Shown here piece after piece: positions 54,602 through 64,000 of a stretch of DNA of 64,000 nucleotides (position 1 is the stretch's first letter; the number at the start of each line of letters is the position of its first letter). The DNA is from Roseovarius sp. S88. GTDB lineage: Bacteria; Pseudomonadota; Alphaproteobacteria; Rhodobacterales; Rhodobacteraceae. The notes under the pieces were generated by a model. That model was not told where the DNA came from, ran no database searches, and saw only the letters and a program-made list of their open reading frames with translations. Location of the stretch: positions 1,777,501-1,841,500 of the forward strand of contig NZ_CP146069.1 in the NCBI RefSeq assembly GCF_037023735.1, in the 5' to 3' direction. The translations under genes were made by a program, and so were the position numbers.

Positions 54602-55852
54602 GATCCACCCCTTCCAAGTCTTCGGGGACTGCAATTTCAACCGGGTTCATCAAAGCGTGACTGTCGATCACACCGCCCGGCAAAAGCGACGGGAACGCCG
54701 ATTGCGACCAGCGAACAAGCTGCACAGCAGGTGAGCCCAGCAAAAGCTTGGCCGAAGGCTGGGTCCAGAGCACGTGGTCCATGCTATCATTTGGCCGGTA
54801 GGGGACATCGGCCACGCCATTTGCATCAAGGTCGTAGGCCGCAAAGTCGGACCAGTAGTTGCCACGCCCGTCTTCGGACCATTCATCCCACTTGGTGGAC
54901 ACGTATTTGACCTGTGTCCGATTGCCGATAAAGGCGTTGCCGACAATGCGATTGCGGTCGGAGCCGGCGGTGAAGTGAATGCCGATATCGCAGCCCTCAA
55001 ACCGGTTGTCTTCGAATTCATTTTTATGGCTGTTGTAAAGGAAGGCGCATTTTTCCGGACCACCTTGTACAAGGTTGCCGGTGATCTCACTGCTGTTGGC
55101 ATAGTTGAGCATCACGCCGTGATCGCGGTCGTTGATCGAGATGTTGTCTGTGACCTTTACACGGGTGGAAAACATCACCGCATAGCCCAGGTGATTGCCA
55201 ATTGAGACATTGCCTGACACTTCGCTATCATCGGCATACATGTAGTGCACGCCAAAGCGCAGGTCGCGGAACGTGTTGTTGGTGAATGTGTTTTTTTTCG
55301 ATGAGTTGACGAAAATCCCGTCACGGCCCCAACGGATGTCATTACCATCCACCAAAGCCCCTGGCGCGTTCCAGACATAAACGCCATTGCCCCGCCGGTT
55401 CATTTGGTCGTGCTGTTGGCCTTCGATCACGTTGCCGGTGACACGGGAATTTTTCGCCCCATGAATGTCGACACCGTAAAGATTGCCCCGGAGCACATTG
55501 CCCTCGACGACAGCACCGTGAGCGGTCTTGCTCAGTTGAATGCCGCTGTCTATGCCGTCATGGCTATCGCCAGAGCCGGTGATGGTCAGTCCTCGAATGG
55601 TCACGTCCTCAGCGGTGACCGTGACCACCGAGCCCGTGCCGCCGCCGTCGATATGCGCGCCATCTGTGCCAATCAACGTTAACGATTTATCAAGCACGAC
55701 AGGCCCGGCATAGTTGCCAGGTGCAAGCCGTAAGGTGTCACCGGGCTCAGCACGTGCCAGAGCATCGGCAAGCCCCCCGGAGACACCTCAATCTCCCCCG
55801 CCGCAAGCGGCAGAGGAGCAAGGGCCATACATATGACCGCCAGCGCGCGCAT
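54477..55852 (-). CDS. nosD: NosD, periplasmic beta-helix maturation protein (frameshifted near its 5' end)
   Basis: NosD forms a parallel beta-helix that works with NosFY in CuZ assembly. Repeats typical of the PbH1 type are plain (GIQLSKTAHGAVVEGNVLRG, GVDIHGAKNSRVTGNVI, GIFVNSSKKNTFTNNTF). The signal peptide ([19 protein letters not shown]) begins at 55852 but the frame breaks at six C (55773-55778 on the plus strand). One more base restores GGLADALARAEPGDTLRLAPGN and joins it to the rest. At the 3' end the frame runs 125 bases into nosF. One more base in the GGGG at about 54610 would instead give a stop overlapping the nosF ATG, so a second indel is possible. Confidence 0.88.
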
Positions 55853-57747
55853 CAGGTGGCGCGCGGTTCCACGAACATGCGCCCGCGCATTTCCATGTGC
55901 AACGCATGGCAGAACCACTGACAATAGAACCAGTGCACACCGGGGCGTTCCGCTGTGAAGGTAACCGAGGCGGTCGCCTGCGGCCCGATTTCCATCGCGA
56001 TGCCGTAGTTGGCCAGGCAGAACCCGTGGGTCACATCGTCGATGTCATCAAGGTTGGTGACATAGATCGTGACCTCGTCGCCCTGTTTGACGGTGAACTT
56101 CTCCATCGAGAACGACGGCGCAATCGACGTCATATAGACCCGCACCTTGTTGCCATCCCGAATGGGCTCATCCGCGCCATCCTCAAGCGTGATGCCATCG
56201 GCCTCGGCCTGAATACGGGCGTCTTCCCATGTTGGGTCGTTGCGATCCCACAGCGTATTGGGGTTCACGATATCCCGGCGCACGATGATGCTGTCATGCG
56301 GTTCGGCAAAGGTCGGGCCGTCATGCACAACACTCATGCCGCCATCGGCAATGGCAATGAGCTGTTCATTCTCGGCTTTGAGTGGCCCGGTGTTGAGGAA
56401 CCGGTCCTTCGAGAACTTGTTCATCGAGACAAGCCATTTGCCATCGGCTTCCTTAGTTTCGCCCATGGACGTCGAGTTATGACCCGGCTGATAGGCCACA
56501 TCGACTTTCTCAAGGATCGGATCTTCTCCCGCCAGCGCCTTGTCGATGTTCCACTTGACCACTTGGCTGTCGAGGAAAAGCGTGGTGAAGCAGTTGCCTT
56601 GCCCGTCAAAGGCCGTATGAAGTGGCCCGAGACCCAGTTCCGGTTCCGCCACGATGCAATCGCGTGGCTCAATCGTGTCTGCAAAGAGATCGTCCAGCTT
56701 GGTGACATCCATGACCGAAACAGTGGGTGACAGCTTGCCGTTGATCATCACATGCTTGCCGTCGGGTGCTGTGTTGATGCCATGTGGGCTGTTGGGGATC
56801 GGGATGTAGCGGGTGTAGTTCTTGTTCGACCCTTTACGGCCATCAAGCACCTTCACACCGTTCAGTTCCTGATAATCCCCGGCGGCAACACCGGCCTCGA
56901 TTTCCTTGAGATTGAAGACAACCACGTGATCCAGTTCATTCTCGGTCATCTCGGCCAGGGTCATGCCCATTTCCGAGTTGTAAGAGGTCGAGAAGGCGTA
57001 TTTGCCCTGATAATCGCAGTCGGTGTTGTCAAGGTTGCCCGACACCATCACCTGCCAGGCGATTTCCATCGTGTCGCCATCAATGGCGGTGTAGATGTTC
57101 ACATATTGTGATGGGTCATCCAGAATTTGCCCGTCATTGACGAGCGGTGCCTCATGCTCGCCATTGGCAAAGACATAACCTGTGCGCGGGAATTTCTGTG
57201 GCCGGAGCCCGTGGATGTCATGCGCATTGGGGATCTCGATGATCTTGTCGCATTTCATCACGTCGCAGCGCACCCGCGCGACACGTGTGTTGGCCTTGTC
57301 GTTCATAAAGAGATAACGGCCATCATAAGTGCCGTCGGTGAAGGACATATGCGGGTGGTGCAGGTCGCCATTGTCATAGGTGACTTTGCCTTGGGTTGCG
57401 AGGAACGCCTTGGTTTCCTCGGTCAGACCTTCGGTTAGGATCTTCAGGCTTTCATTGGTCTGTCCCCAGCCGGTCGCCGAGCACCGATTGAAGACCGGTA
57501 CGCGCATGAATTCGCGCATCGAAGGCACCCCGAGGATACGCATTTCGCCGGTCTGACCCGAAGACCAGAAGCCGTAATATTCGTCCAATTCACCCGGAGC
57601 CAGATGCGCACCTTCTGCCGCTTTGGCCTGCGTTGCGCTGGACAAAAGTCCGGTGCCCATGCCCGTGGCCGCCACCACGGCGCCCGTTGCGGTCGCGCCA
57701 AGCAGGCCACGTCGCGAGACGTTCAGTTTTGGAGTTTGGTCTGACAT
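55852..57747 (-). CDS. nosZ: Nitrous oxide reductase NosZ (clade I, Tat-exported)
   Basis: The periplasmic enzyme reducing N2O to N2. The 631-residue precursor has a twin-arginine signal ([16 protein letters not shown]). CuZ histidine regions are [18 protein letters not shown] near residue 130 and [13 protein letters not shown] near residue 325; the CuA domain at the C-terminus shows [12 protein letters not shown]. The Tat signal and accompanying nosR and nosX place it in clade I. AAGGAGAA precedes the ATG. TGATG overlap with nosD. Confidence 0.97.
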   Translation of the reverse strand: MSDQTPKLNVSRRGLLGATATGAVVAATGMGTGLLSSATQAKAAEGAHLAPGELDEYYGFWSSGQTGEMRILGVPSMREFMRVPVFNRCSATGWGQTNESLKILTEGLTEETKAFLATQGKVTYDNGDLHHPHMSFTDGTYDGRYLFMNDKANTRVARVRCDVMKCDKIIEIPNAHDIHGLRPQKFPRTGYVFANGEHEAPLVNDGQILDDPSQYVNIYTAIDGDTMEIAWQVMVSGNLDNTDCDYQGKYAFSTSYNSEMGMTLAEMTENELDHVVVFNLKEIEAGVAAGDYQELNGVKVLDGRKGSNKNYTRYIPIPNSPHGINTAPDGKHVMINGKLSPTVSVMDVTKLDDLFADTIEPRDCIVAEPELGLGPLHTAFDGQGNCFTTLFLDSQVVKWNIDKALAGEDPILEKVDVAYQPGHNSTSMGETKEADGKWLVSMNKFSKDRFLNTGPLKAENEQLIAIADGGMSVVHDGPTFAEPHDSIIVRRDIVNPNTLWDRNDPTWEDARIQAEADGITLEDGADEPIRDGNKVRVYMTSIAPSFSMEKFTVKQGDEVTIYVTNLDDIDDVTHGFCLANYGIAMEIGPQATASVTFTAERPGVHWFYCQWFCHALHMEMRGRMFVEPRAT

Positions 57748-57775
57748 AGCTTTCTTCTCCTTCTGGATGCGCGGG

Positions 57776-59917
57776 CTATTCGGCCGCGGCTTTGTTGACG
57801 AGGGCGTCGGGCACTTTGCCCACCGCCGCCCTACGTTTGAGCGTCTTGATCACCTGAGGGCATTTGGCCTCGGATTGGTAGAGAACCTGACAATGCAGGC
57901 AGTTGACGCATTCATTGGGGTTGATCTCCCCGGTTGGGTGGATGGCATCGACCGGACATTCATTGGCGCAGGTGTGGCAGGGCGACCCGCACATCTGATA
58001 CCGCTTGAGCCAGTCGAACATGCGAACACGAGCCGGGATCGCCAGTGCAGCGCCCAGCGGACACAGGTAACGACAGTAGAAGCGTTCGATGAACAACCCG
58101 GCAATGAGCAGGGCCACGGCAAAGACCACGAAAGGCCAGTCGCGGACAAATTTCAGGATGATCGCAGTCTTGAAGGGCTCGATCTCGGCCAGTTGCTCGG
58201 CGATCTGGATTGAGGCCAGCGATATGCCGAAGAGCCCAAGGAAGATCATGTATTTCGCCGCCCAAAGCCGCTCATGCAGGCCCCAGGGCAGTTCGATTTG
58301 TGGGATTTTGACCAGACGGCCCAACCGATTGGTCAGCTCTTGCAGCGCGCCAAAAGGACAGAGCCATCCGCAGTAGGCCCCGCGCCCCCAAAAGAGAAGC
58401 GCTGCCGCCACGGCGAACCATTGGATGAAGACCAGTGGGTCAAGCAGGAAGGCATCCCAGGTAAACCCGCTGCGCAGCGACCCAGCAAGCGCCATGAGGT
58501 TCACGACACTCAGCTGTGCGTTCATCATCCAGCCCAGCCATACAAGCGTGAAGGTCAAGAACCCCATGCGGAACCAGAAATAGGCGCGGGCGTGGCGTGT
58601 GGCCTGCATCTGGAAGAAAAAGACGCCCGTGAGCACGGTCAGCATCACGCCAAGAATGGCAATTTCAACAGTCTTGTCGCGCCAGATGCGTTGCCAAAGT
58701 TCGGCCTTGGCCTCGGCCTCTGATTGCACATCTGCGTGGTCTACTGCGGGTGTGACGGCGGGCAGGAGATAGCTTTCGGGCAGATCATAGGCCAGATCGA
58801 AGGTCAGGAATGTTTTGTCGACCGCTCCTATGGCGCGCTGCGCAAGCAGTTGGACACGAAAGGGCTCAGTTGGGTCAAATCCGATATCAGCGGGGATCTT
58901 GAAGAGGTCCAGTTCGGTGAAACTGGGCGCATCAGGTGTGCCGAGATTGAGAACGCGTTTATGCTGCTTGTCGAAAAACCGGGCCGACACATCGCCCTGA
59001 ATCAATTGAAACCGGTCAAAAATGCCGCCGCGCACATAGCCTGAACCTTTGAACGAATAGCGTCCGCGCCCGAGCAAGATGATGGCGTGCTCACCCGGTT
59101 CAAGCCATTGCTTTAGATTGGCGTATTCGCGCTCTCCGAGCAGGCTTTGACCAATTGTCGGCACACTGACCAGGGCCGCGTACATGTCGATATAAGTCTC
59201 ATCCTCCGCACCTTTTTCGGGCCGCGCGATGGCGCGTTCATCGCCTGTTGCAGCGAAGGCGGCGTTGATCTGGCCAACATCCAGCGTTAGGCGACGGATG
59301 GATCCATCGCCGGAAAGTGTGGTCCAGTCGCGCGTCTCTGCCGCGCTCATATCAATTTCACGTGGCGGCTCGGTCGGAGTTTCTGTCGCCAATCCGCCAA
59401 GCCCCAAGGCTCGGGCAACTTTCAGCCCACCGCGCACCAATGAGTCGTCAATGACCATGACGGTGACTGTGGCCCCGGAGATGATGTCGAGATCATGTGC
59501 AGATCCACCGGCAGCGGCCTCGGCTTTCAGGTCGAGCCCGGCGTAGCTTTCGGTCAATGCACGCATTTCGCTATCAGGAATGCCAATCAGCACGATGGGT
59601 TCTGAGTGCTCAACAAGCTTGGTGCCGGTGACGACGGCATCGGCATCAACTGCCGCAGCGACATGAATAGGTTTGCCGGAATAGCCGGTGGTGCCGACAA
59701 AATCGGACGTAATAAAGACCCAGGCGACCGTCTCACCGTCTTTTAAAACAGGGGCGACGGGTACATCTTCTCGCACCGGGCCAAAACCTGTGGCGCCCTC
59801 AACAAAGTCGTTTGGGTTTAGGTCGGGAAGAAAACGAGGCAGTTCCTCGGCAACCGCAGCGACGGTCAGCAAGACGAAGGCCAAAACACCACCTGCAATG
59901 CGACTCAGGATACCCAT
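57776..59917 (-). CDS. nosR: NosR, membrane flavoprotein/ferredoxin-like electron donor to NosZ
   Basis: A 713-residue polytopic membrane protein. After the signal sequence comes a periplasmic FMN-binding domain with the covalent-flavin motif SGATVTVMV near residue 145, then about six transmembrane helices with two CP motifs ([20 protein letters not shown]), and a C-terminal ferredoxin-like domain ([17 protein letters not shown]). It passes electrons toward NosZ and is flavinylated by NosX. No Shine-Dalgarno precedes the ATG (sequence TTCACCT), and an FNR-type box is only 34 bp upstream, so the mRNA may be leaderless. nosR and nosZ are 28 bp apart. Confidence 0.94.
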   Translation of the reverse strand: MGILSRIAGGVLAFVLLTVAAVAEELPRFLPDLNPNDFVEGATGFGPVREDVPVAPVLKDGETVAWVFITSDFVGTTGYSGKPIHVAAAVDADAVVTGTKLVEHSEPIVLIGIPDSEMRALTESYAGLDLKAEAAAGGSAHDLDIISGATVTVMVIDDSLVRGGLKVARALGLGGLATETPTEPPREIDMSAAETRDWTTLSGDGSIRRLTLDVGQINAAFAATGDERAIARPEKGAEDETYIDMYAALVSVPTIGQSLLGEREYANLKQWLEPGEHAIILLGRGRYSFKGSGYVRGGIFDRFQLIQGDVSARFFDKQHKRVLNLGTPDAPSFTELDLFKIPADIGFDPTEPFRVQLLAQRAIGAVDKTFLTFDLAYDLPESYLLPAVTPAVDHADVQSEAEAKAELWQRIWRDKTVEIAILGVMLTVLTGVFFFQMQATRHARAYFWFRMGFLTFTLVWLGWMMNAQLSVVNLMALAGSLRSGFTWDAFLLDPLVFIQWFAVAAALLFWGRGAYCGWLCPFGALQELTNRLGRLVKIPQIELPWGLHERLWAAKYMIFLGLFGISLASIQIAEQLAEIEPFKTAIILKFVRDWPFVVFAVALLIAGLFIERFYCRYLCPLGAALAIPARVRMFDWLKRYQMCGSPCHTCANECPVDAIHPTGEINPNECVNCLHCQVLYQSEAKCPQVIKTLKRRAAVGKVPDALVNKAAAE

Positions 59918-59951
59918 AGGTGAATTTACGATTCACTAATCGTTTTCTGCC

Positions 59952-59965
59952 TTGACCTTGATCAA
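59952..59965. promoter_or_regulatory. FNR/NnrR-type box of nosR
   Basis: TTGACCTTGATCAA, with TTGA and TCAA half sites. The centre is 41.5 bp from the A of the nosR ATG, and TAAATT at 59928-59923 is a fitting -10 element. Confidence 0.85.
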
Positions 59966-60048
59966 GTAGCACGTAACTCAACCAATTGGATAAATGCGTA
60001 ATAATATATTTAAAACAAATTACTAAGCGACTTATTTAATCTAGTCGA

Positions 60049-61269
60049 CTAAGGTGATGTTGGAATCTTTGATGCCCTTTGCGTGACCCTTGGCCGAAGC
60101 AATCTAGGGCCATAGAGAACAACAAACCCCAAAAAAGACAGACACCAAAAACCGGCAGCTGCGTTTTGCATCGCTGACGGATCGTCACTGAAGGCAGCTA
60201 CAGTGCGTAGACACACGGCGCAAAAGAGAGCCAGGTAGAGGCATATCGTGCCGCGTCCAGCGTGTAGCACACCGCCTGTGTGACCCAAAGTGGCACGGGT
60301 CATGATCGCAAGTGTCATCAATCCAACGGCCCCAATCATCCAGACATGCTGTGTGCTGGCCAAATGCTCTGTCGCGCCACCTAAAATGACCCCGGCATGC
60401 AGCAAGGCACCTAATGGAATAAAAAGGTAAGACAGATGCAGCACCCAAACCAAGGCTTCTGGCCCTGTGCGATGTCCTTGCCATCGCGCCAATCGGATCA
60501 GGTGCAGTATGCCTGCAACGGCAAGCAAAACGCCGGTCATTTTGGTATCCGGCCAGATCACCCAAACCAGCAACGAGACCAAAAGCGCCAGAAGAGCCAG
60601 CTTGTCGTATGCCTGCATCGGCGGGGCGGGCAGGTGATCATTGCCGGCCTTGACCAGCCAGTTGCGGGTAAAAGACGGCACCACGCGCCCGCCGACGACC
60701 GCAACAAGCATCAACGCCGTCGCAAGCCCGAGCCGCAGACCGGGGCCACTTGCGGCATAACCAACAAGGGCTTCGAAGTGGAACATCGCATTAGCCACAA
60801 GAAAGGCCAGTAAAAGGCTCAGGATAATGAGGTTTTTCCAATTCTTGCCGGCAAAAATCTCACGCGCTGCGACGAGCGACAGGGCCAGTGGAAAGGCAAG
60901 ATCAAGCAGCACAGCGGCAGAGGCAGGCATCAAGTCAGATGTCGCCATTGCGATGCGCCCGATCAGCCATAATCCCGCCAAGGCGGCCAAGGACCACCCC
61001 ACGACCGGCAATCGCCCGGTCCAGTTCGGCACTGCCGTCAGCAAGAAGCCGGCAATCACTGCGCCGAGATACCCAAAGAGCACCTCATGGGCGTGCCAGC
61101 TCACGATGTCATAACGAATTGGCAGTTCCAGCCGACCTCCGAGCATGGCGACCCATGCCAGAATAGACAGAACAGCCCAGACAGCAGCACCTAGAAAGAA
61201 GGGTCGGAACCCGAAACTAAAGAGTGCGGGTCCCATCCAGGCGCGCACCCTTTGCTGCGTTGTGGTCAT
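60049..61269 (-). CDS. nnrS: NnrS, heme/copper membrane protein
   Basis: A 406-residue protein with about twelve transmembrane helices, the NnrS family linked to nitric oxide tolerance in denitrifiers. Conserved segments are FGFRPFFLGAAVWA near residue 20, WHAHEVLFGYLGAVIAGFLLTAVPNWTG near residue 58, HFEAL near residue 165, GGRVVPSFTRNW near residue 193 and TRATLGHTG near residue 325, whose histidines are heme/copper ligand candidates. It is downstream of napC and a small membrane protein in the same direction, and the latter ends 19 bp before it. Confidence 0.94.
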   Translation of the reverse strand: MTTTQQRVRAWMGPALFSFGFRPFFLGAAVWAVLSILAWVAMLGGRLELPIRYDIVSWHAHEVLFGYLGAVIAGFLLTAVPNWTGRLPVVGWSLAALAGLWLIGRIAMATSDLMPASAAVLLDLAFPLALSLVAAREIFAGKNWKNLIILSLLLAFLVANAMFHFEALVGYAASGPGLRLGLATALMLVAVVGGRVVPSFTRNWLVKAGNDHLPAPPMQAYDKLALLALLVSLLVWVIWPDTKMTGVLLAVAGILHLIRLARWQGHRTGPEALVWVLHLSYLFIPLGALLHAGVILGGATEHLASTQHVWMIGAVGLMTLAIMTRATLGHTGGVLHAGRGTICLYLALFCAVCLRTVAAFSDDPSAMQNAAAGFWCLSFLGFVVLYGPRLLRPRVTQRASKIPTSP

Positions 61270-61288
61270 CGCTGGGCTTCGCCTTTGG

Positions 61289-61546
61289 TCAGACAGTGGC
61301 GCCTTTGCGGCGGATCATACACCCCAGGCTGCCAGCAATCATGCCGATGCCAATAGACGCGGCAAGCTCCAGTCCGCCAACCTGGGCGAAAGAGAAATCC
61401 GCGAACATGAGGGCTTCGCCCAATCCAATAAGACCGCCCATCACAACGGCCAGACCGATGTTGCGCGTCATCATGCCAAAGGCAAGACCAAGCACGCCGG
61501 GCAGGCTGAGGAAATTACTGCCAATGGTTCCGAGTAAATCTAGCAT
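61289..61546 (-). CDS. Small membrane protein between napC and nnrS
   Basis: An 85-residue very hydrophobic protein with two or three helices (LPGVLGLAFGMMTRNIGLAVVMGGLIGLGEALMF; LELAASIGIGMIAGSLGCM) and a basic C-terminus (RRKGATV), so the C-terminal end is probably cytoplasmic. It lies 12 bp after the napC stop and 19 bp before nnrS. No family is recognised; membership of the nap-nnrS transcript is the only functional clue. Confidence 0.7.
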   Translation of the reverse strand: MLDLLGTIGSNFLSLPGVLGLAFGMMTRNIGLAVVMGGLIGLGEALMFADFSFAQVGGLELAASIGIGMIAGSLGCMIRRKGATV

Positions 61547-61558
61547 CGTGGTCCCACC

Positions 61559-62242
61559 CTAATTCGACGTGTTACTGAGGTAATTTTGGATTTGCGCCGT
61601 TTCCTCACCGGTCTCGCGCTCAATCGCCAGAGACTCCACAACCTTCTGATATTCTTCCAGATAGTTTGGCGGCAGGTTATGCGCTATGCCCTGATGGCAG
61701 TCGATACAGGTCATACCGGTGTCGATGGCCTTCTGGTGATCCTTTGCGGCACGGGCTTCCTGGATCGTGAAATCCATGTATTCAAAGTTGTGACAGTTGC
61801 GACATTCACGGCTGTCATTTGCCTTCATCTTCTTCCAGACGAGCGAGGCCATATGCAGGCGCCGTTCCTCATACTTTTCTGGCGTCGAGATGCTGCCGGT
61901 CAGTTCGTGATAGACGTCCTTCACAGCGATGATCTTGGCCTTGACCTTATGCTCCCAATCCTTGGGAACGTGGCAGTCCGAACAAATCGCGCGCACGCCG
62001 GAATGATTGTTGTAGTGGATGGTTTCGCGGTACTCGCCCAGATTGGTTTCCATGGTGTGACAGGAGACACAGAATTCTTCGGTGTTGGTCATGTCCAGCG
62101 ACCAGTGAAATCCGCCCCAGAACAGGATGCCACCGAGAAACCCGGCGATGAGAGTGAAGCCAACGCTCAGAACAGCGGTTGGACCCCAGAACCAGTCCCA
62201 GAAACGGCGCAATCTGCCGCGATTGTCGGGGGAGTCGGCCAT
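61559..62242 (-). CDS. napC: NapC, membrane tetraheme cytochrome c
   Basis: A quinol dehydrogenase feeding electrons to periplasmic nitrate reductase. The 227-residue protein has one N-terminal anchor (FTLIAGFLGGILFWGGFHW) and four CXXCH sites (CVSCH, CSDCH, CRNCH, CIDCH), the same set as in the N-terminal half of the NirT-like fusion at 32871. AAAGGAG precedes the ATG. It follows napB by 25 bp. Confidence 0.95.
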   Translation of the reverse strand: MADSPDNRGRLRRFWDWFWGPTAVLSVGFTLIAGFLGGILFWGGFHWSLDMTNTEEFCVSCHTMETNLGEYRETIHYNNHSGVRAICSDCHVPKDWEHKVKAKIIAVKDVYHELTGSISTPEKYEERRLHMASLVWKKMKANDSRECRNCHNFEYMDFTIQEARAAKDHQKAIDTGMTCIDCHQGIAHNLPPNYLEEYQKVVESLAIERETGEETAQIQNYLSNTSN

Positions 62243-62267
62243 GATGGTTGCTCCTTTATCCGTTGTC

Positions 62268-62699
62268 TCAGTTTGCGGATGAGGGTTGGAAAACATTGTC
62301 CACCAGCGCAGGCGCATCGGCCTGAGGGACATGGCACTGGGTGCAGAAGTACCGGGTGCCTGCAATGTGATCGAGCTCATTGCCATCGCGATCAAGGTAG
62401 TGCGTCATCGATAGCGTTGGCGCGCTCCGCTCGCCCGCTTTGGTCCAGTCGTGACAGGACAGGCATTGATTGGTGCGCACATCAATCTGATACTGCGCGA
62501 TGCCATGCGGAATGAGTGGCGGTTGCTGGCGGTAATTCCGCTGCATTCGTCCCTCAATCTGCCGATGGACCTGATCCAGATGAACTGGCTCATCCACATC
62601 AGCCCCGCGTAGGGTCGTGACCTGTTGCGCTGCGGCGAGACTGCCAAAAGCAAGCACCGCCGCAAGGCTGAGGACCGAAAGTCTAGTTGATTTCCGCAT
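62268..62699 (-). CDS. napB: NapB, diheme subunit of periplasmic nitrate reductase
   Basis: The 143-residue precursor has a signal peptide ([23 protein letters not shown]) and two heme sites (CLSCH, CTQCH). Conserved parts include PPLIPHGIAQYQIDVRTNQCLSCHDW and RYFCTQCHVPQADA. It receives electrons from NapC and passes them to NapA, which would lie upstream outside the window. Its start lies inside the 3' end of napH (17-bp overlap). Confidence 0.94.
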   Translation of the reverse strand: MRKSTRLSVLSLAAVLAFGSLAAAQQVTTLRGADVDEPVHLDQVHRQIEGRMQRNYRQQPPLIPHGIAQYQIDVRTNQCLSCHDWTKAGERSAPTLSMTHYLDRDGNELDHIAGTRYFCTQCHVPQADAPALVDNVFQPSSAN

Positions 62700-63630
62700 G
62701 GTGGGTACTCCCGTTATCTGGAGAGGCGGCACCGATAGTTGCCGCAGATGAAAGGTCGGCCAATGCGCCAATGCGATTGTCAAACCGATGAGTGAAGTGA
62801 AAGACGTCCTGAGCGCAGACATCGATGCAGCGTCCGCAATTTGTGCAATCCGGCGACAGGATCAGAGGCGAGGTACCGTCCTTGCCTTTAAGGGCTGGAG
62901 AGATCACCTGATTTTCCGGGCAAACCGCATAGCAGTCCATGCAATCATCACAAGCCGTGCGATTGGCGGCACTGATCCGCACCACGCTTTTGGTTCCGAT
63001 CAGGCCATAGATCGCGCCCACAGGGCAGACATGGCCACACCATCCCTGACGCGACAGCAAAAGGTCAAAGAGAAAGATCAAGCCAATTAGGGCCAGCGAA
63101 AAGCCAAGCCCGAAGATCAAACCGCGATGCAGGATCGTGATCGGGTTGATCAGCTCCCAGGCGATGGTTCCGGTGAGGGCCGAGGCCAGAATGGCGGCGA
63201 GTGCGATCCAGAGGCGCGTATTGCGCTTGGGTTGCCATCCTTTGGGCAAGCCAAGTTTGACATGCAACCAGTGCGCCGCGTCCGTGACCGGGTTGATCGG
63301 GCACACCCAGGAACAATAGGTCCGTCCGCCAAGCACCGCATAGGCCACGACAACAATGGCCGCACCGATCAGAGCGGTCAGGGCAGGCCAATGTCCGGCG
63401 ACCATGCTTTGCACCAGAACGAAAGGATCTGTGAGTGGTAGAATGTCCAACGTGCGCGACCCGGCCAGCGTGCCTTCAACGATCCAGATCCCGAACCATG
63501 GCCCAACCAGAAACAGCGCCAGAAAGAAAAGCTGACTGGCGCGACGCAAAAGCAGGAACCGATGCGCCCCGATCCAGCCCTTGATGGCAATGGCCTCCTG
63601 GCCAACGGGAAGATGCGTGCGCGCGCTCAT
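62683..63630 (-). CDS. napH: NapH, membrane ferredoxin-type quinol dehydrogenase
   Basis: A 315-residue membrane protein with four transmembrane helices, two CP motifs ([18 protein letters not shown]), and C-terminal 4Fe-4S motifs ([26 protein letters not shown]). With NapG it forms a second quinol-oxidising route to NapAB, favoured for menaquinol or ubiquinol depending on the organism. ATGA overlap with napG. Confidence 0.94.
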   Translation of the reverse strand: MSARTHLPVGQEAIAIKGWIGAHRFLLLRRASQLFFLALFLVGPWFGIWIVEGTLAGSRTLDILPLTDPFVLVQSMVAGHWPALTALIGAAIVVVAYAVLGGRTYCSWVCPINPVTDAAHWLHVKLGLPKGWQPKRNTRLWIALAAILASALTGTIAWELINPITILHRGLIFGLGFSLALIGLIFLFDLLLSRQGWCGHVCPVGAIYGLIGTKSVVRISAANRTACDDCMDCYAVCPENQVISPALKGKDGTSPLILSPDCTNCGRCIDVCAQDVFHFTHRFDNRIGALADLSSAATIGAASPDNGSTHHAEIN

Positions 63631-64000
63631 TGCGTGGCTCCGGGAAGTTTGTAGGTCGGCTCGAACCCACCCGGTGTTGCCAGGTTGTCTGTGCCAGGGC
63701 CGGGCAGGCGGTCCGGCAGATCAATGATGCCGTCGACCAAGGGGCCGTCATTGGCTTCTTTCTCTTCCCAGCCGCGGCGATAGTGGTCTGCCGATTCCGC
63801 GCGCGCCAGATGCGTGGGCAGAACCTTGATCGCCGCTTCGGGCAGGACGCAGCTTTGTTCGCATTTGCCGCAGCCGGTGCAGCGGTCTGCGTGTACTGTC
63901 GGGGCAAAAATCGCATGATGGCCCGAACGTGTGTTGTGCGAGGTTTCCAGCGTGATCGCCTCGTCAATCACCGGGCAGACCCGGTAGCAGACGTCACATC
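63627..64000 (-). CDS. napG: NapG, periplasmic ferredoxin-type protein (5' part outside window)
   Basis: Only the C-terminal ~123 residues are in the window. Visible are CDVCYRVCP and [11 protein letters not shown] from two of the four 4Fe-4S clusters and the C-terminal TYKLPGATQ. NapG links NapH to NapC/NapB. The gene continues beyond the right edge, where napA would be expected. Confidence 0.92.
   Translation of the reverse strand, partial: CDVCYRVCPVIDEAITLETSHNTRSGHHAIFAPTVHADRCTGCGKCEQSCVLPEAAIKVLPTHLARAESADHYRRGWEEKEANDGPLVDGIIDLPDRLPGPGTDNLATPGGFEPTYKLPGATQ

Overview
The window looks like chromosomal DNA of a marine alphaproteobacterium of the Rhodobacterales (Roseobacter group). This rests on gene content and order: a uvrA-adjacent CPPG-repeat protein, a zapA pair, two gap genes, a serine-cycle mtkAB/sgaA set, and a complete cytochrome cd1-type denitrification island. 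No rRNA, tRNA, CRISPR array or intact insertion sequence was recognised.

Positions 1-30 kb are mostly housekeeping and carbon metabolism. In order: the 3' part of uvrA; a valine-degradation operon (isobutyryl-CoA dehydrogenase, 3-hydroxyisobutyryl-CoA hydrolase, 3-hydroxyisobutyrate dehydrogenase), with the next pathway step, mmsA, 5 kb away beside a divergent lysR; a methanethiol S-methyltransferase; an L,D-transpeptidase; a YbdK-type ligase; plsC; coaD; two GAPDH genes, each with a dyad-symmetric operator candidate; transketolase; zapA; and the serine-cycle genes mtkA, mtkB, gyaR and sgaA, next to an orphan LuxR-type regulator. A 19-bp operator candidate (GGGTAG-N7-CTACCC) lies before both mtkA and sgaA.

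Positions 31-64 kb form one continuous denitrification island: nirS with a NapC/NirT-type multiheme fusion and a cupredoxin; dnr with a DUF4202 gene; norCBQDEF; nirECF-DL-GHJ-N with a two-domain sirohydrochlorin chelatase; a second-type hemA; nosRZDFYLX; nnrS; and napGHBC running off the right end. Electrons would flow from quinol through NapC, NapH/G and the NirT-like protein to Nap and NirS, through NorCB for NO, and to NosZ, with NosR as the nos electron-transfer component. Six FNR/NnrR-type boxes (TTGAC/TTAAC-N4-GTCAA class) precede nirS, dnr, norC, nirE, hemA and nosR, so one Crp/Fnr regulator encoded inside the island plausibly controls all of it, including the 5-aminolevulinate supply for heme c and heme d1.

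Three genes (uvrA, coaD, nosD) are broken exactly at runs of six G or C, and nirJ reads into nirN without a stop next to a run of five A. Because coaD is normally essential, I read these mainly as homopolymer-length errors in the sequence rather than true pseudogenes.
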